64,000 nt of DNA from Hibiscus mutabilis. Taxonomy: Eukaryota; Streptophyta; Magnoliopsida; Malvales; Malvaceae. This document shows positions 1 to 11,007 of the stretch, one piece after another. Numbering within the stretch: position 1 is the first letter of the stretch; the number at the start of each line of letters is the position of its first letter. The stretch spans positions 37,121,834 to 37,185,833 of the forward strand of contig CM033745.1 in the NCBI GenBank assembly GCA_019671005.1, written 5' to 3'. Under the pieces are notes generated by a model. The model was not told the DNA's origin. It saw only the letters and a list, made by a program, of their open reading frames with translations, and did not search any database. The translations under genes were made by a program, and so were the position numbers.

Positions 1-59
1 AGACCATAAGCACTAATTTTGTCATACTTTCCTGTCGGATGATTTGCTCTTCCGAAATA

Positions 60-400
60 GAAATGAGCAACTTGAGATTACTTGTTTCCCCGAAACGGAA
101 AAAAACAAGTGGGTAGTGTTGGCATGTCTTTCCCGATCGGCATTGGACAAGCCAGCTACCGAATGACTCATTCCTCCGAAGCGACAGCGAACGAATCCAA
201 ATGACTTTGCTTTCCCGAAGCGGTCGAAAGCAATCTTAGTGACACCAAGATGTCCCTCCGAAGCGGCAGCAGACATAACCCGACAAAGATGGCATGTTCC
301 TCTGAAGCGGCAACGAACAAATAGAATTTCATCAAATGAGGGTTCCATGAAGGCTTCCGCTCTTTGAGAGCCTGAACGGATAGGCCAACCCCTTCTTCCC
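60..400. repeat. Degenerate tandem repeat in Ogre-1 3' untranslated region
   Basis: Units of roughly 55-60 bp share the core CCGAAGCGG (around 90, 175, 218, 258 and 305), followed by variable spacers with AACGAA or GACAT. Copies are too diverged for a clean period by eye. The array sits between the integrase end and the missing 3' LTR, the same place where the inner and outer Ogre-like elements carry unrelated arrays. The reading frame through it (22-408) is a by-product of the repeat, not a gene. Confidence 0.6.
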
Positions 401-826
401 CTTTTCAAAAGGTACTAGTGTATCGCCTTTTTTTTTCCGGGAAGCGGTGTTTCCAAAATCCTTTGTTTGGAAATTCTCTCTCAGTTTCCATCCTGATGTT
501 TGTTTCTCTTCTCAAGAGGTCTCCCCTTTTATCCTGTAAAAAGAGACAAAATGGTGCGATGGTGTGAGTTAGCATGTTCCTATCCTAGGAATGTCTAACT
601 AAATATGATGCATGGATAGCAATAATTCACTCGGACATTTCTTCTTCTTGGTCCATTGATTTCGACTTTCTCTCTCTTTCTTCTAACGGCGGTGCCCCAC
701 TTGTTACTCGGGTTCACCCTTTATGCCCCATCTTAATTCCTTTGTTCTAAAAGTGCCTTTTTAGGTTTTCACTTTTAGACTTGTACTTCCAAAGTGCCCT
801 TTACGGGTTTTCACTTTAGTTTTTTT

Positions 827-873
<47 letters not shown>

Positions 874-1513
874 CTTTCTTTTCGGGTGCCCTTCTGGGTT
901 TTCGCCCTTAACTCCTATGATTTCAAAAGTATGTGAGATACTCATTGTTTTCCTTTGGTAGGTCTTGTCAATTTCACCCCAATGATTTTTTTTGCCTTAA
1001 CCTTGGCAAATTCGCCCTTTATCCTGGAATAACCTGCACTCAATAGGTTAAATCATAGTAATACCAAGAAATCTTTTGCTTTTCGTAACCTATGTCAATC
1101 CATCCGCGAGATGATGACGAGACGAATAACTAAAATAATATTTTATTAAGACTAAGAGAAATATTAACAAAATTTTAAAAGTCATGGCAAACATGCAAAG
1201 AAAAGACGCAAATAACGCCAACTGTATGAACAATAATAACCCATCGACCACAGTAGACATTTTACTCACCATCCTGGGTTACGACTTTCAACGACCTAAG
1301 GATTGAAGCACTGTCATTTGATGAGGTCTGTCAGTCGTATGCCGAAATTCATGCATGTCTGAACCGTCTTGTTCAGGTTTTCAATTTAGATCACCCCTTG
1401 GTTTTAGGACGCCCAATTTAGGGTTTTCGCCCTAAACCCTTCTTCTTTCTTTTTTAATCCTTTTTTTCTTTCTTTCCCTATTTTTTCTTCTTTTTTTCTT
1501 TTCTTTTTTTTCT
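401..1513 (-). other. Ogre-1 3' untranslated region, including a 45-base T tract
   Basis: No gene is seen. The plus strand is pyrimidine-rich, with an uninterrupted T run at 829-873 (A run in element sense) and repeated phrases such as GGGTTTTCAC. Two blocks recur in the inner Ogre-like element: 555-640 resembles 50455-50530 (both contain GAGTTAGCATG and TATGATGCATG), and 1045-1215 resembles 51480-51650 (both end in AAGTCATGGCAAACATG). A weaker version of the first block is at about 62305-62400 in the outer element. Conservation across elements otherwise unlike in sequence suggests a cis-acting 3' module. Confidence 0.6.
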
Positions 1514-1870
1514 TCAAGCATAATACTTTTTTACCGAGTTCGAGTTTATTGGGTTGTTTAACTCTTTCCCATCCATCTCGGCTAAGATCAACGCTCCTCC
1601 GGAGAAGGCCTTCTTCACAACATAAGGCCTTTCCCAATTAGGCATCCACTTCCCTCAAAAGTCCTTTTGGTTAAGTAAGATCTTTTTGAACACCAGATCC
1701 CCCTCTTGAAACTCTCTGGAGCGAACTTTCTTATTATAGGCCCGCATCATCCTTTTATGATACATTTGGCTATGACAGATGGCCTTCAACCTTTTCTCTT
1801 CGATGAGATTCAATTGATCAATTATGGCTTGTATCCATTTAGCCTCGTCCAACTTTACTTCGTTCAAAAT
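1514..1870 (-). pseudogene. Ogre-1 integrase C-terminal tail
   Basis: This minus-strand coding continues from the integrase core after a frameshift and stop near 1868. It carries a helix-rich segment, then the typical gypsy integrase C-terminal motif with VRSREFQEGDLVFKK (about 1690-1740), and ends with residues like WERPYVVKKAFSGGALILAE and a final KYYA before TGA at 1514-1516. An in-frame TGA at about 1652 interrupts it. In this family the tail binds DNA or chromatin during integration. It closes the polyprotein. Confidence 0.75.
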
Positions 1871-3361
1871 TCAGAGCGACAGGATCTCCACCTCAATGGG
1901 TAATACCGCTTCCGTACCATATACTAAAAAATAAGACATTACCCCAGTGGAAGTCCTCACAGAGGTCCGATAAGCAAACAGGGCAAAAGGTAGCTTTTCA
2001 TGCCAATCCTTATAATTTTCTGTGGTTTTTGCTATGATCTTCTTTATATTTTTATTTGTCGTCTCCACTTCTCCATTCATCTTGGGGCGATAAATAGTAG
2101 AATTGTGATGTACAATTTTGAACTGTTCACACACCTCAGTCATCATTTTGTTATTCAAGTTAGAAGCATTGTCGGTGATGATCCTTTCGGGTAAGCCATA
2201 ACGACATATAATTTCTTTCTTGAGGAACTTGCAAACTGTCATTCTTGTGATGTTGGCATATGAGGCAGCTTCTACCCATTTGGTGATGTAATCGATGGCT
2301 ACTAAGATGAATCGATGCCCGTTAGAAGCTTTTGGGTGTATCTGACCAATGACGTCTATTCCCCAAGCAGCAAAAGGCCAAGGCGAGTTCATGACGTGAA
2401 GTGGTATCGGCGGGGAATGTATCTTATCGGCATAAATTTGGCATTTATGGCACTTCTTCGCATAATTGATGCAATCTTCTTCCATTGTTGACCAGAAGTA
2501 GCCGTACCTCATGATTTTTCTAGCCATCGAGAAACTGCTAGCGTGGGTTCCGCATAAACTTCCATGGACCTCTGCTAAAATAGTTTCAGCCTCCTGAGCA
2601 TTGACACACCTCAACAGTATCTGATCTTTGCTTCTTTTATACAAAACCTCCCCATCAAGGACGTACCCTGACGCCAACCTTCTTATAGTTATTTTTTCAT
2701 TGTTGTTGGCGTTTTTTGGGTAAGTTTGGTATATGATGTATTGAAGGATGTCGTAATACCATGGATTGCCATTCTTTTCCTCTTCCAAACTATAACAGTG
2801 GGCCGGTACTTCAAAATTTTGCATCTCGACGGGCTTTATTTCAGCCGTCCCTTTTACTTTGAACACGACGGCCAAGGTGGCCAGAGTGTCAGCCACTTGG
2901 TTGTCTTCTCTTGGCAAGTAGGTAAAACTGACTTCTTCAAAACTCCTGACCAAATCTTGGATCAATTCGTAATACTTGATCAGCTTCGGATCCTTGGTCT
3001 CCCACTCTTTTCGAAATTGGTAGACTACCAAAGAAGAATCTCCAAAAACATGGAGTACCTTGATCTTCTTCTCAATGGATGCTCGAAGTCCCATGACACA
3101 GGCTTCATACTCAGCTATGTTGTTGGTGCAAAAGAATTCCAGCCTACTTGTGAAAGGGTAGCTGTCCTCTTCGGGGGAAATTAATACTGCCCCTATTCCA
3201 TGGCCTAAGGCATTCGACGCCCCGTTGAAATAGAGCCTCCAACCTTCTTTCTCAGTAATAGATTTCCCTTCAGTTACACCACAAATCAAATATTCGTCTG
3301 GAAAATGGAAATCCAATGGTTCATAGTCATCCGAGGCGCGACTTGCCAGAAGATCTGCCAC
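1871..3361 (-). pseudogene. Ogre-1 second RNase H plus integrase core
   Basis: One open frame of 496 codons holds two domains. Residues about 40-165 are an RNase H with LYFNGASNALGHGIGAVL (D of the first catalytic position replaced by N), NNIAEYEAC, GDSSLVV and DNQVADTLA. This is the additional archaeal-type RNase H that Tat elements carry after their ordinary one. Residues about 265-480 are the integrase: a zinc-binding HH-CC region (HGSLCGTH, then CHKC), then the catalytic D in WGIDVIG, D in ITDNAS and E in NGEVE, all present. The first RNase H and RT lie upstream across a frameshift. The domain reads well, but it can only work as part of a polyprotein that is broken on both sides. Confidence 0.88.
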
Positions 3362-3384
3362 GACTTTCTTTTACCTCTTTCTGA

Positions 3385-3907
3385 TTCACGTAAACGATGT
3401 CAAACTCTGACAGAAGCATTTACCAATGGGCCATCTTCCCTGTTAATGCCGGCGCTTCCATCAAAAATTTCAGCGGATCTATCCGAGAAATTAGACAGGT
3501 GGTATGATACAACATGTATTGTCGTAACCGCTTAGTGGCCCATACCAAGGCACAACATAATTTTTGAATTAGAGGGTACCTCGTTTCACAATCCGTAAAC
3601 TTCTTGCTCAAATAGTAGATGGCCCTTTCCTTCTTCCCTGAGTCATCGTGTTGTCCGGGTACACACCCCATAGAATTTTCAAAGACCGTCAGATACAAGA
3701 TCAATAGTCTGTCCAGCACTGGTGCAACTAGGATTGGGGGATCAGTCGGATACTTCTTGATCTTGTCTAATGCCTCTTGGCAATCTTCATCCCAGACTTT
3801 CGGTTGTTCTTTCGGAGGAGTCTGAAGATAGGGTCACACTTATTAGTCAATTATGATATGAATCAGGAGATGTAGTTCAACCTTCGTAAAAAACCTCGGA
3901 CCTCCTT
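3385..3907 (-). pseudogene. Ogre-1 first (gypsy-type) RNase H and RT thumb/connection
   Basis: The minus strand encodes the RT connection (RGFLRRLNYISRFI, near 3860-3900) and a gypsy RNase H with KERAIYYLSKKFTDCETRY, the residues where this family has its substrate-handling motif, followed by LCCALVWATKRLRQYM. Stops lie near 3720-3860 and the frame shifts at 3908, so it no longer joins the RT. In the intact family this domain degrades the RNA strand during reverse transcription. Having both this and the following RNase H is diagnostic of the Tat group. Confidence 0.8.
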
Positions 3908-4920
3908 TTATGTTCGCGGTGGTGGAAGCTCTTGAATCGCTTTTACCTTGTCGGGGTCAATCTCGATGCCCCTATGACTTACCACAAAGCCTAAAAGCTT
4001 CCCTGATATGACTGTAAAGGTGCACTTGGTCGGGTTGAGTTTTAGCTGATATTTTCTTAACCTTTGGAAGAGCTTCCGCAGATTCTGGATGTTCTCTTCA
4101 TCGGTCTTAGACTTGGCTATCATGTCATCCACGTACACCTCGATTTCTTTATGTATCATGTCATGAAATAAGGTTACCATGGCTCTTTGGTAGGTTGCCC
4201 CAGCATTTTTTAATCCGAAGGGAATTTGTAACAAAACGTGCCCTACATAGTCACAAAAGTGGTTTTCTCTATGTATTTGGGGTGCATTTTGATCTGGTTA
4301 TACCCTGAGAAGCCATCCATGAACGAGAACCAAGTATGTCCCGCGGTATTGTCTACTAAAGTGTCAATATGGGGTAAAGGAAAGTTGTCCTTAGGGCTTG
4401 CCTTATTAAGGTCTCTATAATCCATGCACATTCGCACCTTCCCATCCTTCTTTGGTACTGGCACAATGTTGGCCACCCATTCTGGGTACTTAGAGACCTT
4501 CAGAAACTCGGCCTCAAATTGCTTCTTCACCTCTTCCCTGATTTTCAGTAACATGTCTATTCTCATTCTTCGAAGCTTTTGCTGAACGGGCTTGCATTTT
4601 GGCCTAATAGGAACCTTGTATGTTACAATGTCCGTGTTTAAGCCCGACATGTCTTGGTATGACCATGCGAATACGTCTTTAAATTCCACAAGCAGTTCTA
4701 CTAACCCTTGTCTGATTTCTGGTGATAGGGTGCCCCCGATCTTTACTTCTTTCCTTTCTTCGCCAGTTTCCAAATTTAGGATCTCTAGCTTCTCTTGGTG
4801 TGGGAGGATTTACTTTTCCTCATCGACCATCATTCTTAACAGCTCTTCTGGAATCTCATCACTTTCTTCCTCTAACTCCACGAAGTACATGGGTTGTTCG
4901 AAATCTACTTACGGATTAGG
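3908..4920 (-). pseudogene. Ogre-1 reverse transcriptase
   Basis: The RT fingers and palm are clear on the minus strand. In order: YPEWVANIVPVPKKDGKVR, MCMDYRDLNKASPKDNFPLP, FMDGFSGYNQIKM, then after a stop near 4243 IPFGLKNAGATYQRAM and the catalytic EVYVDDMIAKS at about 4125-4140, followed by LNPTKCTF. Both catalytic-loop aspartates are present. Upstream (4774-4920) is an acidic linker (FVELEEESDEIPEELL) before the domain, with a stop near 4810. Downstream, a frameshift at 3908 separates RNase H. It copied element RNA using the tRNA-Arg primer. Confidence 0.88.
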
Positions 4921-4954
4921 TTCCACATTGTTCATACAGTTTATATTAAGGGGC

Positions 4955-5226
4955 CTGCACGATTTTTAAAAAGTGTGTATTGGAAAAAAATGGTGTAATT
5001 TATGACATAAATAAATTATTAACTAATAAATAAATGAATAGGTAAATGAATAAATAATGAATGAAGTGGAATGAATGGAATGAGTGCCATGTTTGCCACT
5101 TGAGAGAAAGAAAAGGTAGATGTAGTATATTTTACTCAAAATAGATGAATATGACATAGTTGCCCTTCTTTACAAAAGATGTTCGTTACTTTCGGGCCAA
5201 AGTAACGGAGTGGTTCTAGGCATTAC
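4955..5226 (-). other. Putative Ogre intron between protease and RT
   Basis: About 270 bp rich in stops and A/T separate protease-side coding (still readable to about 5230, PNQFLTRIRPCLPGEELNNW) from RT-side coding that resumes at about 4950. On the minus strand there is an acceptor-like CGTGCAG ending at 4955 and donor-like GTAATG at 5226 (alternative GTAACG at 5189). Ogre elements are known to carry an intron at this place, removed to make the pol polyprotein. The exact sites are my inference. Confidence 0.4.
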
Positions 5227-5535
5227 TTTGATTGGTTCCTATTGAGTGTTGGCACGACCCTGAAGGTCCAGTTGTTGAGCTCTTCCCCTGGGAGGCACGG
5301 GCGAATTCTGGTCAAAAACTGATTAGGCTTGCGCCTGTCACCAATCATGTTTACATTCATTTCGTCTAAAGCTTCACTAATTAGCTCTTCTTGGAGGTTC
5401 CTTTCTCCCTCCTGGTTTGCCTTCGTGATATCCTCCTTCGGGTTTCGGATCTCCCCCAGATATAAAGATACCTTTGAAGTTTGAATTGGTTATGGGAGCC
5501 TACGAATGTCTTCCCCCCCTCAACCTGGCTTTCCT

Positions 5536-6843
5536 CTATTCTTGTCTCTTTTTCCATTCTTGCCTCTTTTGCAGCAAATTGGGCTTATAGCCGAGTCCAA
5601 AGTGGTCCACCTTGTGAATCACACTAACATGACGAAGACGCCCTTGTAGATTCCTCCCTAAACCTTTGTTCTTTCTTGCTCCTCGTCCCAGGGTTTCGAA
5701 CACCATTATCTTAGTGCAATTTGATAGCTTAGGGCATGGAACTTTGCTTCCTTCGGCAACAAAAGTAGGGTTAATAAGTTCCAAGGCTCTGAAGGCACAC
5801 TCCATCGCTTCTCCATCATGAGGGATGTATGGTGTATCCGGAGTCATTGAAGCGATGATGTCCTCTTTTGCGTTCACTGTTACTAATTTCCCATCGGTGA
5901 CAAACTTCAATTTTTGATAGAGTGAGGACGAAACAGCGCCGGCCGAGTGTATCCAAGGTCTTCCTAACAAGCAATTGTAAGATGGCTGGATATCCATGAC
6001 CACAAAGTTGACCACGTATTCAGTGGGACCAATGAGCAAGGGTACTTCTATTTTCCTGACCACATCTCTCTGAGTCCCGTCGAAGGCTCGTACGGTATTA
6101 TGACATGGCTTCATGTGTGAGCTATCGATTGGTAGTCGTTGCAGCGTGGCTAATGGCATGACATTTAATGCAGAGCCATTATCAATTAAAACACCTGGCA
6201 ACATATAACCTTTACAGTGGGTAGTGATGTTCAGGGCTTTAACGGACCCTGTGCCTTCTCCAGGGATCTCGTCATCACTGAAGGTAATGTGATTGATGTC
6301 AGTAATGTGACCTATGATCTGATCTAATCTTCCAACAAAAATTTCTTTTGCAATAAAGGTTTCGTTCAAAACCTTTAACAATGCCTCGCGATGCTTTTCT
6401 GAATTCAGTAACAGATCAAGCACTGAAATGCGAGCTGGTTGCTTCCAGAGTTGATCGACAACATTATATTCACTGTGCTTCAGGAACTCTTGTGCTTGCA
6501 TTTCTGTGACGGGCTCCTTGATCTTTGCCGGTGGGTCTTCTCCAAACAACCTTTCAGATCCTACTCCAGCTTCCTGAACTTTCTCCTTTGGATCCTTTAC
6601 GTTTTCTAGAATGCAGCATCGACCACTTCTTGTTAGATGCCCCACGTCACTTACTTCCCTTCTGCTTGGTTGAGTAAGCTCTGTTTCCATTGTCCTCTTC
6701 TCTTCTTGTGCATTAGACGATCCCGGAATCAAGATGCTCGCGGCGTAATTCCACAGAACCATCTTGGTGTCCTTAAAAGGAAAAGACTTTAGAGTAGCAA
6801 TTATGATTTTGGGGGCCTCTTTTGGTTCACTTTTGGGGGCCAC
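5536..6843 (-). CDS. Ogre-1 aspartic protease region with G-patch-like tail
   Basis: An uninterrupted 435-codon frame encodes the protease part of the polyprotein. The retropepsin core is at residues about 210-320: GVLIDNGSALNVMP has the catalytic D in a D-N-G-S form, and NCLLGRPWIHSAGAVSSSLY is the C-terminal flap/ILG-like region. Near the end, GRGARKNKGLGRNLQG is a glycine-rich G-patch-like segment, common after the protease in Tat elements. The N-terminal 200 residues are linker. It lies one frame away from gag, separated by a stop at 6893-6895 and about 50 bp. The protein matured Gag-Pol. This is the only long part of Ogre-1 without an internal stop. The start at 6843 is the first ATG, not necessarily the true processing boundary. 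Confidence 0.85.
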   Translation of the reverse strand: MAPKSEPKEAPKIIIATLKSFPFKDTKMVLWNYAASILIPGSSNAQEEKRTMETELTQPSRREVSDVGHLTRSGRCCILENVKDPKEKVQEAGVGSERLFGEDPPAKIKEPVTEMQAQEFLKHSEYNVVDQLWKQPARISVLDLLLNSEKHREALLKVLNETFIAKEIFVGRLDQIIGHITDINHITFSDDEIPGEGTGSVKALNITTHCKGYMLPGVLIDNGSALNVMPLATLQRLPIDSSHMKPCHNTVRAFDGTQRDVVRKIEVPLLIGPTEYVVNFVVMDIQPSYNCLLGRPWIHSAGAVSSSLYQKLKFVTDGKLVTVNAKEDIIASMTPDTPYIPHDGEAMECAFRALELINPTFVAEGSKVPCPKLSNCTKIMVFETLGRGARKNKGLGRNLQGRLRHVSVIHKVDHFGLGYKPNLLQKRQEWKKRQE

Positions 6844-6892
6844 TGTATCTGGTTTCTTGACTCTCTAATGCACAGACTTCAAACTCTTTCAC

Positions 6893-8622
6893 TCATTTCC
6901 TCTTCTTGAAAAACTCTATCTCCTTGTTATCCATCATAGCTTGAAGCAGATGACGGAATTCCTCACAATGTTGTATATCATGATCTTCTAACTAATGATA
7001 CTCACAGTACATGCCACACCCTTCTTTGACCAACACCATCCCACGGTTGATGAGATGCGCCATACACAACTGTTGAAAGACCCATCTCATGGGAGATTGG
7101 ACTTCAGACACGTTCTTTCTGGCTTTCGCAGTACACTCGTCTTCAATGGCATTTATACCCTGTCCCCCGTGGTTCGGCAACAGATTGTTGGCCGTGCTGG
7201 GCTCCCCTAGCTGTAACACCCCAGTTCGAATCAGATTCTGAATGAACTTTTTGAAAGATATACAATTCTCGATTGAGTGCCCCGGGACATCAACATGATA
7301 CTCGCAATGCTTATTAGGGTTATACCAAGCCGGGTACGGTGGGTTATAAGGGGTAGGGTGGTACGGTCGGACTAGATCGGCCTTGTATAACTGCGAGTAG
7401 AGTTCTTTGTAGGTAATTGGCAAAGGTGTGAAATACCTATCGTCTCTTTCCTTTTAGGTCCCTTATCTTCTCTCTTGTTGAAATTTTTGGAATTCCCTGA
7501 TGGGGCCTGCGATTGGGAAATGGTGAAGTTCTTGGTCTTCTCAAAAGCGTTGGTGTTGTTCATTTCATGATCCTTCTTCTTGAACTGCTTCCGTGAATGA
7601 TCCCATCCATCGATCCTTCCACTCTTGATGGCCGCTTCAATGCGTTCGCCGGTCATGGCCATTTCTGCAAAGTTACTGATGGGGTTACTGATCAGCCGAT
7701 CATAAAGTGCCCCTTTCGGTGTATCTACAAACATAGGGGAGATCTCATGTTCATGAAGTGGTGGTTGGACTTGGGCTACCACGTCGTGCCACCTTTGAGC
7801 ATATTCACAAAAAAATTTATTGCGCTTCTGTTTCATGCCTTGTAACAGTAGTCGGTTGGGAACCATATCAGTTACATGCTTATACTGTTTGGTGAAAGCT
7901 CTCGCAAAATCTCTCCACGACTTGATCTGAGCCCTGGTCAGTTGGTTATACCACCTTAGAGCAGACCCAACTAAGCTGTCTTGAAAACAATGAATCAAGA
8001 GCTTCTCGTTGCTGGTAAAACCGGCCATCTTCAGGCAAAACATCACTATATGAGCAGATGGGCAGGTACTCCCGTCAAACTTTTCAAAATCTGGAGCCTT
8101 GAACTTGTATGGGATTTCCACGTCTAGGATCAGGCTGAGTTCTCTAGCACTTAACCCATAGGGGTCATCCTCATCTTCTTTAACTCAGAGCTTTTCTTCT
8201 AGGTCATTCCGAGTGTCTTCTAGTTGCTTGGAGAACTCTGCTTTCATTTGATTCAAATTTTCTAATTCATCAAAATCTGGGATGCCATCTCCGATAAACT
8301 CGGGATTCCTGAAGGTTGCCCCTGGTTGGGTTTGAGCAGTTGCACCAACATGAGAACCAGATACGCCTTGCGTAGTATTTGACGACAGGTCGAGGAACAG
8401 AGGATTCTTGGTTTGGGCATAAAGGCGATCCCCCGAGTTCTAGGATGGGCTCTCGATGGTACCCTTATCTCTTGACTCCTGCCTTAGCTGGGCTTGCAAT
8501 AGCTGCGATATCTCCCTCATCATGTCTTGCTGGGACTTAAGAATGGTTTCCCTCAATTCTTGTTGGGTTCGTTCCATTTGACTACGTAGGTCGGCTTCCA
8601 GTTTCGTGAAACCTTCCTCCAT
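6893..8622 (-). pseudogene. Ogre-1 Gag
   Basis: From ATG at 8622, the first 60 residues are an acidic/basic coiled coil (MEEGFTKLEADLRSQMER). After a broken linker (8122-8440) comes the retrotransposon capsid domain at 7372-8121: FDGSTCPSAHIVMFCLKMAG, LIHCFQDSLVGSALRWYNQL and FCEYAQRWHDVVAQVQPPL. Next are two zinc-knuckle-like motifs of unusual form: CEYHVDVPGHSIENC (Cx2Hx5Hx4C) and CEYH-stop-LEDHDIQHC. Stops lie in the linker and in the second knuckle, and a frameshift near 7400 separates capsid from knuckles. Gag formed the virus-like particle in the cytoplasm. The frame ends with TGA at 6893-6895, before the protease. Confidence 0.85.
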
Positions 8623-8825
8623 TCGCTTTGTTCGTAAACGGGTATGATATGGATGTGGAATGATGGTAATTATAAAGAACCAAAATGCAATCTTTTTTGT
8701 TTCTGAAACATAAAGTTTTTTATTCAATTATTTGTTAACAAAACAAAGAATGCAAATAAATGAATTGTGCATGAATGCAATGAGCAACACTGAGTCTGGC
8801 AATTATCATCGTTAAACGACTTTCA

Positions 8826-11007
8826 TTAACAGAAACATAGTCTTGGTACAATAATCCAAAGAAAGCCAACTAAACATATGACTTCAGGGTAGTATCGAGG
8901 TCGATGATCTCCATCAAAATCCAAACAATCCTTTTCTCCTTCTTCGAAGTCATCGTCGACACAATCATGAAGTTCAGTAGCGTCATCTGCCAAGAGTTGT
9001 ATCTTCTAGGAGATTCCTTGCATCCGAACCATCCATTGTGCTAACTCTTGCTCTTGTCTCCAAATAGTGTAGGCAGCGAACTATAATTGCTCCAAGCTCG
9101 GCATAGGGCATACTTGAATTGCTTCCCTAAAGCTTGCCACATGATCCTTGAGCTGTTGAACCTCGGTTTCCAATTCTTCAATGCGAGCCTTCAAAGACTG
9201 GTTCTCCATCTTGCTTTCCTTTAACTTGCTAGTCGAACCTTTGTGCTTGAAAAGAGACTTCTCCAGACATTTAACCTGATCCTTCAAGGCTCCATTTTGG
9301 CAACGTTCTTTTTTGAGCTACTTAGAGTGATAAGTGTGCAAGTTCTTCATTTCTTAGGTTAAAGTGAGTACCTGATCCTTGTTCTCACAATACATCCTTT
9401 TATAGCTCTCGCTTACTCCTCCCTGAGTCGGAGCTCTATCCCCTCGCTTGATCCGCCTTCTACAACTCTTTTGCTTTTGCCTAGCCTTTTGAGTTTCTGG
9501 ATCTCTTCCCTTTCTAACTTGAGCTCGAGTTCCAATTTATCCTTTCTCTTCTGCAGACCTTTAACCACTCCCTCAAACTGTATCTTTTCCAACTCAAAGT
9601 CGAATTTCTCTTGGCGAACCTTCTCCTCGAGCTTGAGATACCTTTCCTGCTCCTCTTCAAGTTGCTTCCTCATCAACTCGGCTTTTGTAGGAAGTGTGGC
9701 CAACCTCTCTTCCATTGTCCTTTTCTATCGGGGTTAAACTGGGGAACGTTGTCATTGACGCTGCAGAATCTCCATGCCTCGTACTCAGAAGTGGTCATGT
9801 GGATAGCACTCATAACTTTAACCCGTCTCACGTTGTCCCAGGACAAAGAAACGCCGCACACCACTGCCTTGTAGCCCTTTTCCTTCTCATAATTCATGTT
9901 GAACTCATTCAAGCCTTTGGTAGCTGGAACAAACCGCTTCGAGCCATACTGTCTCAAAACCAGGAGATGAGCATAAGCAATGTGCCCCCAAAGTCCAAGT
10001 AATGGCACCCAAGAGTGTACTCCGCACTTGTAGAGGATACTACTTGCAGAAAGCCAGGGAGCCCTCCAAGCTACATTTTCCTCATTCAGGTTGCTAAGAA
10101 CATCTTCCCAAACTTCCTCAGATCTTCTGGCAGGCCAATCTTCCTTTCGCAGAAATTCTTCTAAATGTGAGAAACTACCATGGTAGAGAGGTTTCGAGAA
10201 ATTATTATCCGACCACAAGTGGTTGTAGAACCAGACTGTCAAAAGCTGTGAGCAACCATGAAAACGACCTCCACCATGCTCCCGGCAAAACCTCAAAGAT
10301 CGAAAGGTTTCGGCTAAGATCATAGGCACCAGATTGGTTCCACTACTCAAACGGTCAAACAGGTCTAACAATGTCGGGTCAATTAGCCCCCGTTCCCGGG
10401 GAAAGAGCACTAACCCATAAATTAATAACGCGAAGAGATCCCGTTGAACTCAGCCCACTGGGTGTACCAAAGCCAGGGCTAGAATCCCATCCTATCTGAG
10501 ATACTCCTTACCATTCCAAGTAATGACCTGATGCTCGACCCAGGATTCCAACATGTCTGAGAATCTCTTAAGCTTGCCCCAGAAGGCTTTGTTCTTACTA
10601 GGCTTCGAGTATACCCGAGTTTCGTCAATCTTCTCACAATTAAAAAGATCTTGATATTCTTCGATTGTAGGAGTCAAGTCGAAGTTACCGATTGTGAAAT
10701 AACTATAGGCGGGGTTCCAGAATCACACCAAGGCTTGCAGCAGTGCCTGATCTACCTGAGCATCTAGAAAATATGCAATGTCACCATATTCCCTTCTGAA
10801 AATGCCCTTTATTTCTAAGTTCCAACTATTCCACACTATCTTCAGCCCGGAAGTATCATTGTATTTTGTATTCATGAATGTCTCTGCTGCCAATGTTGAC
10901 CTAAACCCGGTAGGAATACTGTCTCCCTCATGCAACTGTTCCCCTTCGGACCATATTTGCACGTTGGAGTTCTTTTCATCATTGCTACGAACTAGATCTC
11001 CCATCAA
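8826..11007 (-). pseudogene. Ogre-1 ORF1 (DUF7745-like domain plus long coiled coil)
   Basis: This is a separate protein between the leader and gag, as known in Ogre elements. The N-terminal two thirds (about 9690-11007) have the globular domain found in Ogre ORF1 proteins: FFRREYGDIAYFL-like, PTIEEYQDLFNC, LLDLFDRLSSGTNLVPMILAE, WFYNHLW and PLLGLWGHIAYAHLLVLRQY. The C-terminal third (about 8830-9715) is coiled coil: MRKQLEEEQERYLKLEEKVR, then ESKMENQSLKARIEELETEV. Stops at about 10732, 10494, 10440 and 9080 and a frameshift near 9690 break it. Several stops fit C-to-T change (for example CGA or CAG to a stop). The function of ORF1 is not known. The domain resembles plant mobile-domain/aminotransferase-like proteins of MULE-type genes. 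Confidence 0.75.

Noticed and set aside
1090..1637. Frames of 60-77 codons left of the Ogre-1 integrase
   Set aside because: One is a Lys-rich reading of the polypyrimidine tract. Real integrase tail coding at 1514-1640 is in another frame.
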